NCBI GenBank assembly: GCA_947500035.1
Contig: CANMQP010000005.1
Coordinates: 558,001 to 622,000, forward strand
From: an uncultured Kiloniellaceae bacterium
GTDB taxonomy: Bacteria; Pseudomonadota; Alphaproteobacteria; Kiloniellales; Kiloniellaceae
Direction of reading: 5' to 3'
DNA: 64,000 nt
Positions 1 to 9,829 of this stretch are shown here, piece after piece. The translations under genes were made by a program, and so were the position numbers. Below the pieces are notes generated by a model that saw only the letters and a program-made list of their open reading frames with translations, had not been told where the DNA came from and made no database searches. How positions within the stretch are numbered: position 1 is the first letter of the stretch; each line of letters begins with the position of its first letter.

Positions 1-770
1 TTTACGGCCTGAACCCCATTGTCGAGTTCATGACCTTCAACTTCGCCATGCAGGCGATCGACCACATCATCAACTCGGCGGCCAAGACCCGCTACATGTC
101 CGGCGGCCAGGTCAGCAGCCCGATTGTCTTCCGCGGCGCCAATGGTGCGGCTTCGCGGGTCGGTGCCCAGCACTCTCAATGCTATGCCAGCTGGTATGCC
201 CACTGCCCGGGCCTGAAGGTGGTCTCGCCATACTCGGCATCCGACGCCAAAGGCCTGCTGAAGTCGGCGATCCGGGATCCGAACCCGGTGATCTTCCTGG
301 AAAACGAAATTCTCTACGGACAGAGCTTCGAGGTGCCCGACAGCGACGACTGGACCGTGCCGATCGGCAAGGCCAAGATCGTGCGCCCCGGCACGGATGT
401 GACCATCTGCGCCTTCTCAATCATGGTCGGCAAGGCGCTGGAGGCCGCCGAGGCCCTGGCGGCCGAGGGGATCTCCGCCGAGGTGATCGATCTGCGCAGC
501 ATTCGCCCGCTGGACACCGAGACCATCGTGGCTTCGGTCCAAAAGACCAACCGTCTGGTCTCGGTCGAGGAGGGCTGGGGCTTCGCCGGGATCGGTTCGG
601 AACTGGCCATGCAGATGATGGACAGCGCCTTCGACTGGCTCGATGCGCCGGTTAAGCGGGTCTGCGGTCCGGATGTGCCCATGCCTTATGCCGCCAACCT
701 CGAGATTCTGGCCCTGCCGCAGTCGTCGCACATCGTGACCGCGGCCAAAGAAGCCTGTTATCGCGCCTAA
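1..770 (+). CDS. pdhB: Pyruvate dehydrogenase E1 component, beta subunit (5'-truncated by window edge)
   Basis: C-terminal part of the E1-beta subunit, which with E1-alpha decarboxylates pyruvate using thiamine diphosphate and reductively acetylates the lipoyl arm of E2. The reading frame is already open at the window edge (first whole codon at base 3) and ends with TAA at 768-770. Visible family features are the [20 protein letters not shown] segment of the pyrimidine-binding domain, the [15 protein letters not shown] and [13 protein letters not shown] stretches, and the C-terminal transketolase-type domain with [15 protein letters not shown]. The E2, E3 and lipoyl synthase genes follow on the same strand, as expected of a pdh operon. 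The start, and presumably pdhA, lie upstream of the window. Confidence 0.95.
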   Translation, partial: YGLNPIVEFMTFNFAMQAIDHIINSAAKTRYMSGGQVSSPIVFRGANGAASRVGAQHSQCYASWYAHCPGLKVVSPYSASDAKGLLKSAIRDPNPVIFLENEILYGQSFEVPDSDDWTVPIGKAKIVRPGTDVTICAFSIMVGKALEAAEALAAEGISAEVIDLRSIRPLDTETIVASVQKTNRLVSVEEGWGFAGIGSELAMQMMDSAFDWLDAPVKRVCGPDVPMPYAANLEILALPQSSHIVTAAKEACYRA

Positions 771-849
771 CGAGAGCGCGATCCTGAAGATTTAAGAGTC
801 CGCTCCCTGTTTTTCAGATGACGGATCGGGCTCTAAGGGGAGAAAAAAC

Positions 850-2166
850 ATGCCAGTGAACATTTTGATGCCTGCTCTCTCGCCGACCATGACCGAGGGT
901 ACGCTCGCCAAGTGGCTCATGAAGGAGGGCGATCAGGTTTCCTCAGGCGACGTGATCGCCGAGATCGAGACCGATAAGGCCACCATGGAGGTCGAAGCCG
1001 TCGACGAAGGCACTCTGGCCAAGATCGTCGTGGCCGACGGCACGGAAGGCGTCGCGGTCAACGCCGTGATCGCCGTGCTGCTGGAAGAGGGCGAGGACGC
1101 CTCGGCTATCAGTGATGCGCCCGCAGCGCCTGCACCTGCCGCCGCACCTGCAGCGGAACCTGCTGCCGCTGCTCCAGCGCCTGCCGCTCCGGCACCTGCT
1201 GCATCACCTGCACCTGCCGCACCGCAAACCGAAAGCGGTGGCCGTATCTTTGCCAGCCCGCTGGCCCGGCGTATGGCGGCGCAGGCCGGTCTGGATCTCG
1301 CTGCCCTGACAGGCAGCGGTCCCAAGGGCCGGATCGTCAAAGCCGATATCGAGGCGGCTGTCGCGGGCGGCACCGGAAAGGCTGCGCCCGCAGCGGCGGC
1401 AGCGGCTCCAAGCGCTGCACCTGCCGCAGCGGCTCCGGCGGCTGCCGGGCCTTCGGCTAAAGAGGCGGCGGACCTGCTGGGCATGGAATATGAACAGGAG
1501 CCGCTGTCGGGCATGCGCAGGGTGATTGCCAAGCGCCTGACGGAATCCAAGCAGACCGTGCCGCATTTCTATCTGACCGTGGATTGCCAGGTCGACGAAC
1601 TGCTGAAGGTCCGCAAAGAACTCAACAGCCGTTCCGACGACTACAAGGTCTCGGTCAACGACTTCGTCATCCGTGCGGCGGCGATTGCTCTCAAGAAGGT
1701 GCCGGCGGCCAACGCCTCCTTCGATCCCGAGGGCATGATGTACTACAAGCATGCCGATATTTCGGTCGCTGTGGCCACCCCGAGCGGCCTGATCACGCCG
1801 ATTATCAAGGCGGCGGAAGGCAAGGGGCTGGCCACCATCTCCAACGAGATGAAGGATCTGGCGGTCCGTGCCCGCGACGGCAAACTGAAACCCGAGGAAT
1901 ATCAGGGCGGAACCTTCTCGGTCTCCAACCTGGGCATGTTCGGGGTCAAGGAATTCGCCGCGATCATCAACCCGCCGCAGGGCTGTATCCTGGCGGTTGG
2001 CACAGGCGAGCAGCGCCCTGTGGTCAAGGAGGGTGCCTTGGCCGTCGCGACCGTGATGAGCTGCACACTCTCGGTCGATCACCGGGTGGTCGACGGCGCG
2101 GTCGGGGCCGAGTTCCTGGCGGCCTTTAAAAAGCTGATCGAAGATCCGATCACGATGCTGTTGTAG
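850..2166 (+). CDS. pdhC: Dihydrolipoamide acetyltransferase, E2 of pyruvate dehydrogenase
   Basis: E2 core of the pyruvate dehydrogenase complex; it passes the acetyl group from lipoamide to CoA. At 438 aa it has a single lipoyl domain (residues 1-78, lipoylated Lys43 in ETDKATME), an Ala/Pro linker, a peripheral-subunit-binding domain around residues 131-170 (ASPLARRMAAQAGLDL), a second Ala/Pro linker, and the catalytic domain from about 210. The active-site motif DHRVVDGA is near the C-terminus (His411, Asp415). It starts 79 bp after pdhB and ends 14 bp before lpdA. The swinging-arm linkers create long Ala-rich shadow frames on the other strand that are not genes. Confidence 0.97.
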   Translation: MPVNILMPALSPTMTEGTLAKWLMKEGDQVSSGDVIAEIETDKATMEVEAVDEGTLAKIVVADGTEGVAVNAVIAVLLEEGEDASAISDAPAAPAPAAAPAAEPAAAAPAPAAPAPAASPAPAAPQTESGGRIFASPLARRMAAQAGLDLAALTGSGPKGRIVKADIEAAVAGGTGKAAPAAAAAAPSAAPAAAAPAAAGPSAKEAADLLGMEYEQEPLSGMRRVIAKRLTESKQTVPHFYLTVDCQVDELLKVRKELNSRSDDYKVSVNDFVIRAAAIALKKVPAANASFDPEGMMYYKHADISVAVATPSGLITPIIKAAEGKGLATISNEMKDLAVRARDGKLKPEEYQGGTFSVSNLGMFGVKEFAAIINPPQGCILAVGTGEQRPVVKEGALAVATVMSCTLSVDHRVVDGAVGAEFLAAFKKLIEDPITMLL

Positions 2167-2180
2167 GAGAGGGCTGAAAA

Positions 2181-3584
<1,404 letters not shown>

Positions 3585-3642
3585 TCTGGTATCTGCCAGG
3601 AAGAAGTGACATCCGGGTAGGGAAGGAAACAGGTAAAGCAGC

Positions 3643-4626
3643 ATGAGCAGCGAAAGCACGACGGTGGTGAAGCCCGTGGCCGCAGCGGCTGAAAAGCGCG
3701 TCCGCCATCCGGAAAAGGCCCACAAGCCCGACAATCCGATCCAGCGCAAGCCGGCCTGGATCCGGGTCAAGGCGCCGACCTCCGAGACCTATCACGAGAC
3801 CCGCAAGATCATGCGGGACAATAATCTCGCCACGGTCTGCGAGGAGGCGGCCTGCCCGAATATCGGCGAGTGCTGGTCCAAACGCCACGCCACCATGATG
3901 ATCATGGGTGAAATCTGCACCCGGGCCTGCGCCTTTTGTAACGTTGCAACCGGCAAGCCCAACGCCCTGGACCCCTTCGAGCCCACCAACGTGGCGCAAG
4001 CTGTGGCCAAGCTGGGCCTGAAACACGTGGTGATTACCTCGGTGGACCGGGACGACCTGGACGACGGCGGCGCGGCCCACTTCGCCGAAGTGATCCGGGC
4101 GACCCGCGAGGTCTCGCCGGACACCACCATCGAGATCCTGACCCCCGACTTCCTGCGCAAGGAAGGCGCGCTGGAGGTCGTGGTCGCGGCCAGGCCGGAC
4201 GTCTTCAACCACAATCTGGAGACCGTGCCGCGTCTATATGGCGAAGTGCGCCCCGGCGCGCGCTATTTCCACAGCCTGCGCCTGCTGGACGAGGTCAAGC
4301 GGATCGACCCGAGCATCTTCACCAAATCGGGCATCATGGTCGGCCTGGGCGAGGGCAAGGAAGAGGTCCTACAGGTCATGGACGACCTGCGCTCCGCCGA
4401 TGTGGACTTCATGACCATCGGGCAGTACCTGCAGCCGACACCCAAGCATCACGCCATCGACCGTTTCGTGACGCCCGATGAGTTCGGCCACTACAAGAAA
4501 ATGGCGCTCTCCAAGGGCTTCCTGGTGGTGGCCTCCACGCCGCTGACCCGCTCGTCCTACCACGCGGACGAGGATTTCAAGGCCCTGCGGGCGGCGCGGG
4601 AGCAGAAGCTGGCGGCGAACGGTTAG
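3643..4626 (+). CDS. lipA: Lipoyl synthase
   Basis: Radical SAM enzyme that inserts two sulfurs into the octanoyl chain on lipoyl domains, supplying the cofactor for the E2 encoded just upstream. Both [4Fe-4S] sites are visible: the auxiliary cluster at Cys66, Cys71 and Cys77 ([12 protein letters not shown]), and the radical SAM cluster at Cys92, Cys96 and Cys99 (CTRACAFC). The C-terminal RSSYHADE segment, which contributes the serine ligand, is present. At 327 aa it is full length. It lies 58 bp after lpdA on the same strand, so it is probably co-transcribed. Confidence 0.97.
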   Translation: MSSESTTVVKPVAAAAEKRVRHPEKAHKPDNPIQRKPAWIRVKAPTSETYHETRKIMRDNNLATVCEEAACPNIGECWSKRHATMMIMGEICTRACAFCNVATGKPNALDPFEPTNVAQAVAKLGLKHVVITSVDRDDLDDGGAAHFAEVIRATREVSPDTTIEILTPDFLRKEGALEVVVAARPDVFNHNLETVPRLYGEVRPGARYFHSLRLLDEVKRIDPSIFTKSGIMVGLGEGKEEVLQVMDDLRSADVDFMTIGQYLQPTPKHHAIDRFVTPDEFGHYKKMALSKGFLVVASTPLTRSSYHADEDFKALRAAREQKLAANG

Positions 4627-4835
4627 CGCGGCTGGGCAAGCCGTTGAGTGGTGCAACGTCGGGCGCTTCACCGCCTGGCGGCCCGCCAAGTCTCCTAACC
4701 GCTTCCGTGGCGTTCGCATTCAGGCACTTGTTTTCAAACGGGAGAAAAACAAATAGGCTCTGTGGAATTCAGCGTGCCGCAGCGCGCGAGCTGTGGTAGG
4801 ACCGGCGGTCATGTCATTCAGAAATTGTCGATTCT

Positions 4836-5288
4836 ATGCCCACGCACGCTGAACGGCGGGTATTGCCCTACACCCCGGAGCAACTCTACACCCTGGTCGC
4901 GGAAGTCGAGCACTATCCCGAGTTCCTGCCCTGGTGCGTGGCTGCGCGGATTCGCGAGCGCAAAGAGAATTTGATCACGGCGGACCTGGTGATCGGCTTT
5001 CGCATGATCCGCGAGCGCTTTACCAGCAAAGTCGGGTTGGATCCGGACGGCAAGAAAATCCACGTGACCTATGCCGAAGGGCCCTTCAAGTACCTCAACA
5101 ACCACTGGCGCTTCGAGGAGCACCACGACGGCTGCGTGATCGATTTCTACGTGGATTTCGAGTTCAAGTCGAAACTGCTTCAAAAGATGATCGAGGCCCT
5201 GTTCCATGAGGCGGTCCGGCGCATGGTCGCGGCCTTCGAAACCCGTGCCGAGGACCTTTACGGTCCCAAACCGAGGGTCGGCGGTTAG
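4836..5288 (+). CDS. COQ10/RatA-family START-domain protein
   Basis: Small START/SRPBCC-fold protein (150 aa) of the family that includes mitochondrial Coq10, a ubiquinone-binding protein, and bacterial RatA. Recognisable segments are the N-terminal RRVLPYTPEQLYTLVAEVEHYPEFLPWC and the C-terminal FKSKLLQKMIEALFHEAV. In Alphaproteobacteria this gene commonly follows lipA, as here. The intergenic gap is about 210 bp, so it may have its own promoter; none is obvious. A role in quinone handling is the most likely reading. The toxin-type name RatA comes from E. coli and should not be taken as its function here. Confidence 0.88.
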   Translation: MPTHAERRVLPYTPEQLYTLVAEVEHYPEFLPWCVAARIRERKENLITADLVIGFRMIRERFTSKVGLDPDGKKIHVTYAEGPFKYLNNHWRFEEHHDGCVIDFYVDFEFKSKLLQKMIEALFHEAVRRMVAAFETRAEDLYGPKPRVGG

Positions 5289-5318
5289 AGGCGCAGACGC
5301 CCGGCCGATCCGGTTTCG

Positions 5319-5657
5319 TCACTTCTCAACGAGGGTCTTAAGGCGTGACAGCGTTCTATCCCACTGTCCGGAGACTCGATCCAGGTAGTTCCTGGTTTCC
5401 GCTATGGCATCGGGGCAGATCAAAAACCTGCTTTCCCTGCCAACACGCTCGCTGGAGAGAATACCGGCCTCTTCGAGCACCCGCAGGTGTTTGCTGACGC
5501 CTTGCCGGGTTAAATCGATTCCGTCCGAGAGCTCCGCGATGGAGCGCGGCTGACCGTCGCCCAGGCGCATCACCAGTGAGAGACGCGTCGGGTCGCCGAG
5601 CGCCGCGAACAAGGGTGCGGCGCTCGTGACGGCGAGGTCCGCATCAGGTTGTGACAT
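5319..5657 (-). CDS. ArsR-family winged-helix transcriptional regulator
   Basis: Small DNA-binding regulator of about 112 aa from the chosen ATG at 5657 (MSQPDADL); an upstream in-frame extension lacks family similarity. The fold is visible as LFAALGDPTRLSLVMRLGDG, then the recognition segment GIDLTRQGVSKHLRVLEEAG and the wing VGRESRF. No metal-binding ELCVCDL-type cysteine motif is seen, so it belongs to the metal-independent group typically paired with SRPBCC (AHSA1) proteins. Its ATG lies inside the last 14 bp of the upstream SRPBCC gene, so the two are translationally coupled. Confidence 0.9.
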   Translation of the reverse strand: MSQPDADLAVTSAAPLFAALGDPTRLSLVMRLGDGQPRSIAELSDGIDLTRQGVSKHLRVLEEAGILSSERVGRESRFLICPDAIAETRNYLDRVSGQWDRTLSRLKTLVEK

Positions 5658-6102
5658 GACTCTTGATGTTGTCAGCCTGGATCTCCCATCCCTTTGTGTT
5701 TTCGCGCAAGACTTCAAGTCTCCGCGGATCGGGCAGGGCGGCAAATCCGGATTCCGTAATATGCAGCCGCGTTGATCCGCCATCGATCGCTTCCAGCCGA
5801 AACTCTACCAAAGTGGTCGGTTGTTCAGAAACATCTTTATCCGATTTCTCGTCGAAATCATGCCATTTGAAGGAAAACAGGGTTTCAGGCTCCATGCGTT
5901 CAACTCTGGCCCGCCAGGGATAGTCTTCGTACCCGGGGAAGGTCATCTGTCCCGTCACCACGGCGCCGGGCCGAAAGGGGCCACTGAGCTTCACCTGGAA
6001 CCATTCACCGAATTCAGTGTGATCCGTCAGCGCGCGCCAGACCCGGGGAAGGGGCGCCGCCAGGTCGATTGTCTTTTCGATTTTGTCTTCCGTATTTTGC
6101 AT
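5644..6102 (-). CDS. SRPBCC (AHSA1-type) domain protein
   Basis: START-like ligand-binding protein of about 152 aa. ATG at 6102 is chosen because an AAGGAGT ribosome-binding site sits about 7 bases upstream; the longer frame lacks one. Family features are EKTIDLAAPLPRVWRALTD at the N-terminus, GEWF, and the C-terminal ITESGF and GWEIQADNI segments. It overlaps the downstream ArsR gene, a common pairing in which the regulator controls the SRPBCC protein. Ligand and substrate are unknown. Confidence 0.88.
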   Translation of the reverse strand: MQNTEDKIEKTIDLAAPLPRVWRALTDHTEFGEWFQVKLSGPFRPGAVVTGQMTFPGYEDYPWRARVERMEPETLFSFKWHDFDEKSDKDVSEQPTTLVEFRLEAIDGGSTRLHITESGFAALPDPRRLEVLRENTKGWEIQADNIKSHVTT

Positions 6103-6277
6103 AACGCAACTCCTTGGTTGCCCTTTTGTCGCACAGGAATTATCATTAAGCAACCATTTAGTTGCGTAAAATCAGCGCAGGTCGTTTCGTGTTTGCTGAT
6201 CGTTGCTGCGGTCGGTGTAAGTGTGACCCGAGCAGTAAGCTGCCTGAGAAAACCCGATGCCGAAGCGCTTTATGGCC

Positions 6278-6343
6278 CTAGTGTGATGTTTCTGAAGTTC
6301 GCCGCATAGTATGCGGCGAATTTAAGAGGCTGAATCACACTAG
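6278..6343. repeat. Nested palindromic repeat element 1 (MITE/REP-like)
   Basis: 66-bp element with perfect 10-bp terminal inverted repeats (CTAGTGTGAT at 6278-6287, ATCACACTAG at 6334-6343). It encloses a second perfect palindrome at 6298-6320, with 11-bp arms TTCGCCGCATA and TATGCGGCGAA around one central G. A palindrome inside a palindrome in a non-coding gap is typical of small mobile or REP-type elements. No protein is encoded. Whether it is multicopy cannot be seen from one window. Confidence 0.7.
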
Positions 6344-6354
6344 ATTCAATGAGG

Positions 6355-6409
6355 TAGTGTCCCGTGGAGTCTGAAATTCAATGAAGTGAATTTCAGATTC
6401 GGGACACTA
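6355..6409. repeat. Nested palindromic repeat element 2 (MITE/REP-like)
   Basis: 55-bp element 11 bp after element 1. Terminal inverted repeats TAGTGTCCCG (6355-6364) and CGGGACACTA (6400-6409) are perfect over 10 bp. The inner palindrome has arms CTGAAATTCA (6371-6380) and TGAATTTCAG (6387-6396) around a 6-base loop. The outer arms share the TAGTGT word with element 1, so both may belong to one element class. Confidence 0.7.
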
Positions 6410-6564
6410 GGCCTCTGGCCGGTGGGTAGAGGCGCCCGAGACAGAGAATCATCAAGGACGTGCGTCAGAGCTGAGACGAGGGGAGGCGGAAAAGCCCTTC
6501 CTGTTCGATCTCGCGATGAATCACATCGGTTTTATGACCTCCACAGCAACCGAAAAAAGCTTAC

Positions 6565-6594
6565 TTGACTTACATACCAACTATTCGGTATTTA
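6565..6594 (+). promoter_or_regulatory. Probable promoter and operator of the TetR gene
   Basis: A -35-like TTGACT at 6565-6570 and a -10-like TATTTA at 6589-6594 (spacer 18) would start transcription close to base 6601. An inverted repeat, ATACC (6574-6578) and GGTAT (6587-6591) with an 8-base centre, lies between and over them. It resembles a TetR-type operator, so autorepression is inferred. No Shine-Dalgarno is seen before the ATG at 6601, which suggests a leaderless or nearly leaderless transcript. Confidence 0.5.
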
Positions 6595-6600
6595 TTCTTT

Positions 6601-7272
6601 ATGCCACGACCGACCAAACGCCACCCTGAACGCGGAGACGCCAGAACACGCCTCTTGGAAGCTGCGAGAGACGTCATCCGGCAAAAGGGCTTCACGGCCA
6701 CGACCGTCGATGATCTCTGCAAGGCTGCCGGCGTGACCAAAGGCGCTTATTTCCATCATTTCGAGAGCAAAGAGGCGCTTGGCGTTGCGGCTGCGCAGTT
6801 CTGGACCGAGACGACGGGCGCGTTCTTCAGGCAGGCGCCCTACCATGCGCCCGAAGATCCGCTCGATCGCGTGCGCGCCTATGTCGACTTCCGTAAGTCC
6901 ATTATCGAGGGGGTTCCGGCCGAATTTACCTGTCTTGTCGGGACCATGACCCAGGAGACCTATGACTCCTATCCGGCCATCCGGGAGGCCTGTGCAGAGA
7001 GCATCTTCGGCCACGCGGCGACGCTGGAGGCCGATATCGAAGCCGCGATGAAAGAACGGGCCATCTCGGCGGACTGGACAGCGGCAAGCCTTGCGCGCCA
7101 CACGCAGGCGGTTCTTCAGGGCGCGTTCATTCTCGCGAAGGCGACGGGCGACCGCGAAATCGCGCGTGAGAGCGTCGACCACCTCAAGCGCTACATCGAA
7201 CTGCTTTTTGACCGTCCGAGCGACATGACCGGTGCGCCCGGCCGGCTCGGCGCGCCCGCAAAATCTACTTGA
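6601..7272 (+). CDS. TetR-family transcriptional regulator
   Basis: One-component repressor of about 223 aa. The N-terminal helix-turn-helix is clear: RTRLLEAARDVIRQKGFTAT, then DLCKAAGVTKGAYFHHFESKEAL. The C-terminal ligand/dimer domain (AYVDFRKSIIEGVP, CLVGTMTQETYDSYP) resembles the TetR C-terminal group found with drug- or aldehyde-responsive operons. ATG at 6601 is chosen because the extra upstream frame begins with TTG inside the putative -35 box. It heads a run of same-strand genes (VOC, VOC, DUF1428, NTF2-like, GST) that it may control; the ligand is unknown. Confidence 0.92.
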   Translation: MPRPTKRHPERGDARTRLLEAARDVIRQKGFTATTVDDLCKAAGVTKGAYFHHFESKEALGVAAAQFWTETTGAFFRQAPYHAPEDPLDRVRAYVDFRKSIIEGVPAEFTCLVGTMTQETYDSYPAIREACAESIFGHAATLEADIEAAMKERAISADWTAASLARHTQAVLQGAFILAKATGDREIARESVDHLKRYIELLFDRPSDMTGAPGRLGAPAKST

Positions 7273-7290
7273 ACGTCAGGAGACGGATTT

Positions 7291-7716
7291 ATGGAACCGA
7301 CGATCTACCTCTTCTTCAAGGGCACCTGTCTGGAGGCGATGACGCACTATGCCGAGACGCTCGGCGGCGAGATCGAAAACGTCTTCCGCAACGCGGACGC
7401 TCCCGACGAAGAAAGCCGCATGCCCGGCAGCGACGATCTTGTCATGCACTTGTCCATGCGCCTGGGCAGCGCGACCGTGATGGCCTCGGACTCTCCTGAT
7501 GACATGTACGACACGCCGCAGGGCTTCAGGGTGCAGATCGCACCATCCTCTCTATCCGAGTTCAACCGGGTCCACGAAGCCCTGGCGAAGGATGCCGTGA
7601 GCGTGGAGATGCCGGTCGGCGAGACATTCTGGGCGGAACGCTTCGCCATGTTCACCGATCGCTACGGCACGCCATGGATGCTCAACTTCGAGGGCATGAA
7701 AGCGCCGGCAGGCTGA
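7291..7716 (+). CDS. VOC-family protein, PhnB/YjdN-like
   Basis: 141-aa vicinal-oxygen-chelate fold protein of the PhnB-like subgroup. The paired beta-alpha-beta modules are recognisable from YLFFKGTCLEAMTHYAETLGG at the start to FAMFTDRYGTPWMLNFEG at the end. The internal stretch FRVQIAPSSLSEFNRVHEAL is the usual linker into the second module. An AGGAG ribosome-binding site lies upstream, 18 bp after the TetR stop. These proteins bind small molecules or metals and rarely have proven substrates; an accessory detoxification role is inferred from context. Confidence 0.88.
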   Translation: MEPTIYLFFKGTCLEAMTHYAETLGGEIENVFRNADAPDEESRMPGSDDLVMHLSMRLGSATVMASDSPDDMYDTPQGFRVQIAPSSLSEFNRVHEALAKDAVSVEMPVGETFWAERFAMFTDRYGTPWMLNFEGMKAPAG

Positions 7717-7789
7717 GAAGGGGGCCGGTTGCGGACGCACGCAAGAAGGCCTGCCTGGCGGAATGCTTCAAATCTGAAAGGACGGCAGA

Positions 7790-8284
7790 ATGAAAAGGAT
7801 TGTGCCTTATCTCTGGTTCGATGGCGATGCCGAGGAGGCGGCTGAGTTTTATGTCGGTCTGTTTCCCGAGAGCCGGATTGATAACGTCATGCGCGCGCCG
7901 GCCTGCAACCCCTCAACCGAGAAAGGCGACGTGATCGCCGTGGATTTCACACTGAAGGGGCAAGGCTTTGCCGGAATCAACGGCGGCCCCGCCTTCCAGT
8001 TCAGCGAAGCCGTTTCATTTGCCATCGAGTGCGACGATCAGGGGGAAGTCGACCGCTACTGGGCGGCGCTGACCAGCGGCGGCGGCGAGGAGAGCCTGTG
8101 CGGCTGGTGCAAGGACCGCTTCGGCTTGTCCTGGCAGGTCGCGCCCCGACGCCTGCAAGAGCTCTTGAAGTCCAACGACCGCGAAGCGGCAGAGCGGGTC
8201 ATGCAGGCGATGCTCAAGATGAACAAGATCGACATCGCCGTGCTCGAAGCCGCGGCGGAATCACCTAGCGGTAAAATCAATTAA
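7790..8284 (+). CDS. VOC-family protein, 3-demethylubiquinone methyltransferase-like fold
   Basis: 164-aa protein of the VOC subgroup historically labelled 3-demethylubiquinone-9 3-methyltransferase. Hallmarks are the N-terminal IVPYLWFDGDAEEAAEFYVGLFPES, the GQGFAGINGGPAFQFSEAVSF segment, and the C-terminal CGWCKDRFGLSWQVAPRRL. It lacks a SAM-binding fold, so the methyltransferase label should not be used as a function. It belongs to the run of small-molecule-binding genes after the TetR regulator, preceded by a GAAAGGA ribosome-binding site. Confidence 0.88.
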   Translation: MKRIVPYLWFDGDAEEAAEFYVGLFPESRIDNVMRAPACNPSTEKGDVIAVDFTLKGQGFAGINGGPAFQFSEAVSFAIECDDQGEVDRYWAALTSGGGEESLCGWCKDRFGLSWQVAPRRLQELLKSNDREAAERVMQAMLKMNKIDIAVLEAAAESPSGKIN

Positions 8285-8296
8285 AGGAGGAATCGA

Positions 8297-8650
8297 ATGA
8301 CCTACGTTGATGCATTTGTCGCCGCCGTGCCGACGGCAAATAAGGACGCTTATCGAATCCATGCGCAAAAGGCGATCGAGGTGTTCAAGCGCCATGGAGC
8401 GCTTTCCTCGGTCGAGTGCTGGGGTGACGACATACCGGAGGGCACAACCACATCCTTCTCGATGGCGGTGAAGAAGAAGGAAGACGAAACGGTCGTTTTC
8501 TCCTGGATTATCTGGCCCGACAAGGCGACCCGCGAGGCGGGCATGCAGGGCGTCTTTGCGGACCCGGATATGGCGGAGGACGCCAACCCCATGCCCTTCG
8601 ACGGCAAGCGGCTGATTTACGGCGGCTTCGATGTAATTCTTGAAGTTTGA
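8297..8650 (+). CDS. DUF1428 (YbaA-like) family protein
   Basis: 117-aa protein of the DUF1428/YbaA family, a ferredoxin-like dimeric fold of unknown function. It is identified from the start MTYVDAFVAAVPTANKDAY, the HGALSSVECWGDDIPEG segment and the C-terminal MPFDGKRLIYGGFDVIL. A strong AAAGGAGG ribosome-binding site lies 6 bases before the ATG, and it starts 12 bp after the preceding VOC gene, so co-transcription is likely. Confidence 0.9.
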   Translation: MTYVDAFVAAVPTANKDAYRIHAQKAIEVFKRHGALSSVECWGDDIPEGTTTSFSMAVKKKEDETVVFSWIIWPDKATREAGMQGVFADPDMAEDANPMPFDGKRLIYGGFDVILEV

Positions 8651-8661
8651 GGACAGAGACC

Positions 8662-9120
8662 ATGACAGAGAATAGAGACGAAATCATCGCCCTCTGCGAG
8701 ACGCTCGGCCGGGCGCATCATGACAAAGACCCGCAGGCCATCGCGGGCTGCTACGCGCCTGACGCGGTGATCTACAGTCTGGCGCCGCCGCTTGGCGAAC
8801 GCGGTCTGGACCGGCGCGGTCTCGACGCGTGGCTCGCCACCTGGGATGGCCCGATCCGTGTCGACGCGCAGGACATGGAGCTTTCCGTCACAGAGGGGCT
8901 TGCCTACAGCTCCGCGCTCAATCGGATCCGCGGCACAAAGAACGACGGGGAAGAGGTCGATGTCTGGTTCCGCACGACGATGTGCTTTCGCAAGACCGGG
9001 GAGGGGTGGCGTATCGTTCACGACCATTCCTCGGTGCCCTTTTACATGGACGGATCCACCCGCGCGGCCGTCGACCTCACGCCGGACACGACGGCGATGC
9101 GAAGCCAGTCCGCGCTGTAA
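8662..9120 (+). CDS. NTF2-like (SnoaL/calcium-calmodulin-kinase-II association type) protein
   Basis: Cone-shaped NTF2-like fold protein of about 152 aa, starting at ATG 8662, 11 bp after the DUF1428 stop. Typical features are CETLGRAHHDKDPQAIAGCYAPDAVIYSL at the N-terminus and the C-terminal RTTMCFRKTGEGWRIVHDHSSVPF. Such proteins commonly act as small hydrolases, isomerases or binding modules and travel in cassettes with VOC and DUF1428 proteins. The specific reaction is unknown. Confidence 0.87.
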   Translation: MTENRDEIIALCETLGRAHHDKDPQAIAGCYAPDAVIYSLAPPLGERGLDRRGLDAWLATWDGPIRVDAQDMELSVTEGLAYSSALNRIRGTKNDGEEVDVWFRTTMCFRKTGEGWRIVHDHSSVPFYMDGSTRAAVDLTPDTTAMRSQSAL

Positions 9121-9156
9121 ACCGATCTCCGCCGTTAGCGGAGGGGGAGAGCGTGC

Positions 9157-9792
9157 ATGAAGAGTCAATTATCTGCCCTCGATTGGGCGCCCGAGTTTGC
9201 GCAGGGCTATGTGAAGGATTTGCGTGTGCGCTGGGCGCTTGAGGAGGCGGGTCTGTCCTACGAGGCGGTGCTGCTTGACGATGCGGCCCGCGCGGACGGC
9301 GCCTACCGCGCCTGGCAACCCTTCGGTCAAGTTCCGGCTTATCGTGACGACGAGGTGGAGATGTTCGAATCCGGTGCGATCCTGCTGCATTTGGCCGCGA
9401 AATCCGAAGCGCTGGCGCCGCGCGACCCTGCCGGATTTGCGAAGGTCACCTCCTGGGTGATCGCGGCCCTTAACTCCGTCGAACCCGCTGTCCAGAACCT
9501 GGTCCATCTTGATGTCTTCTATGCGCACGAGGCCTGGGCGAAAGCGCGTCGTCCGCAGGCAGAAATTGAATTGAGCGGGCGGCTCGAAAAGCTCACCACC
9601 TGGCTCGGCGCCAAAGACTATCTTTTGGATCGCTTCACGGCCGGCGATCTTATGATGGCGACGGTGCTGCGTGAAGTCCCGGATCTTCACGCGCACTCCG
9701 CGACACTCGATGCCTATCTTGAACGGAGTCTGGCGCGACCGGCCTTCGAACGCGCGCTCGACGCGCAGATGCGGGCCTTTCGGGCAAGTTAG
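9157..9792 (+). CDS. Glutathione S-transferase family protein
   Basis: 211-aa cytosolic GST-fold protein. The N-terminal thioredoxin-like domain shows DLRVRWALEEAGLSYEAVLLD, then FGQVPAYRDDEVEMFESGAILLHLA, where VPAY and the ES pair are the glutathione-binding positions. The helical C-terminal domain has the N-capping segment LLDRFTAGDLMMATVL. A GGAGGGGGAG ribosome-binding site precedes the ATG. It is probably the last intact gene of the TetR-associated run, and glutathione conjugation or isomerisation fits that context. Confidence 0.9.
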   Translation: MKSQLSALDWAPEFAQGYVKDLRVRWALEEAGLSYEAVLLDDAARADGAYRAWQPFGQVPAYRDDEVEMFESGAILLHLAAKSEALAPRDPAGFAKVTSWVIAALNSVEPAVQNLVHLDVFYAHEAWAKARRPQAEIELSGRLEKLTTWLGAKDYLLDRFTAGDLMMATVLREVPDLHAHSATLDAYLERSLARPAFERALDAQMRAFRAS

Positions 9793-9829
9793 GGTTAGGC
9801 CGAAACGGCTACAGGAGAGCAAGAACGCG

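Larger units (their letters stand above)
6103..6600 (+). other. Divergent intergenic region with two nested palindromes and a TetR promoter
   Basis: About 500 bp without a gene, between the minus-strand SRPBCC gene and the plus-strand TetR gene. It holds two adjacent nested-palindrome elements (6278-6343 and 6355-6409) and the probable TetR promoter and operator at its right end, both listed separately. The 6410-6560 part shows no recognisable feature. Confidence 0.6.

Noticed and set aside
933-1550. Long Ala-rich minus-strand frame across the pdhC gene
   Set aside because: It is the mirror of the Ala/Pro-rich linkers of E2 and has no family similarity or ribosome-binding site.
5644-6153. 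Longer start for the SRPBCC gene at 6153
   Set aside because: The ATG at 6102 has a proper AAGGAGT ribosome-binding site and matches the domain start.
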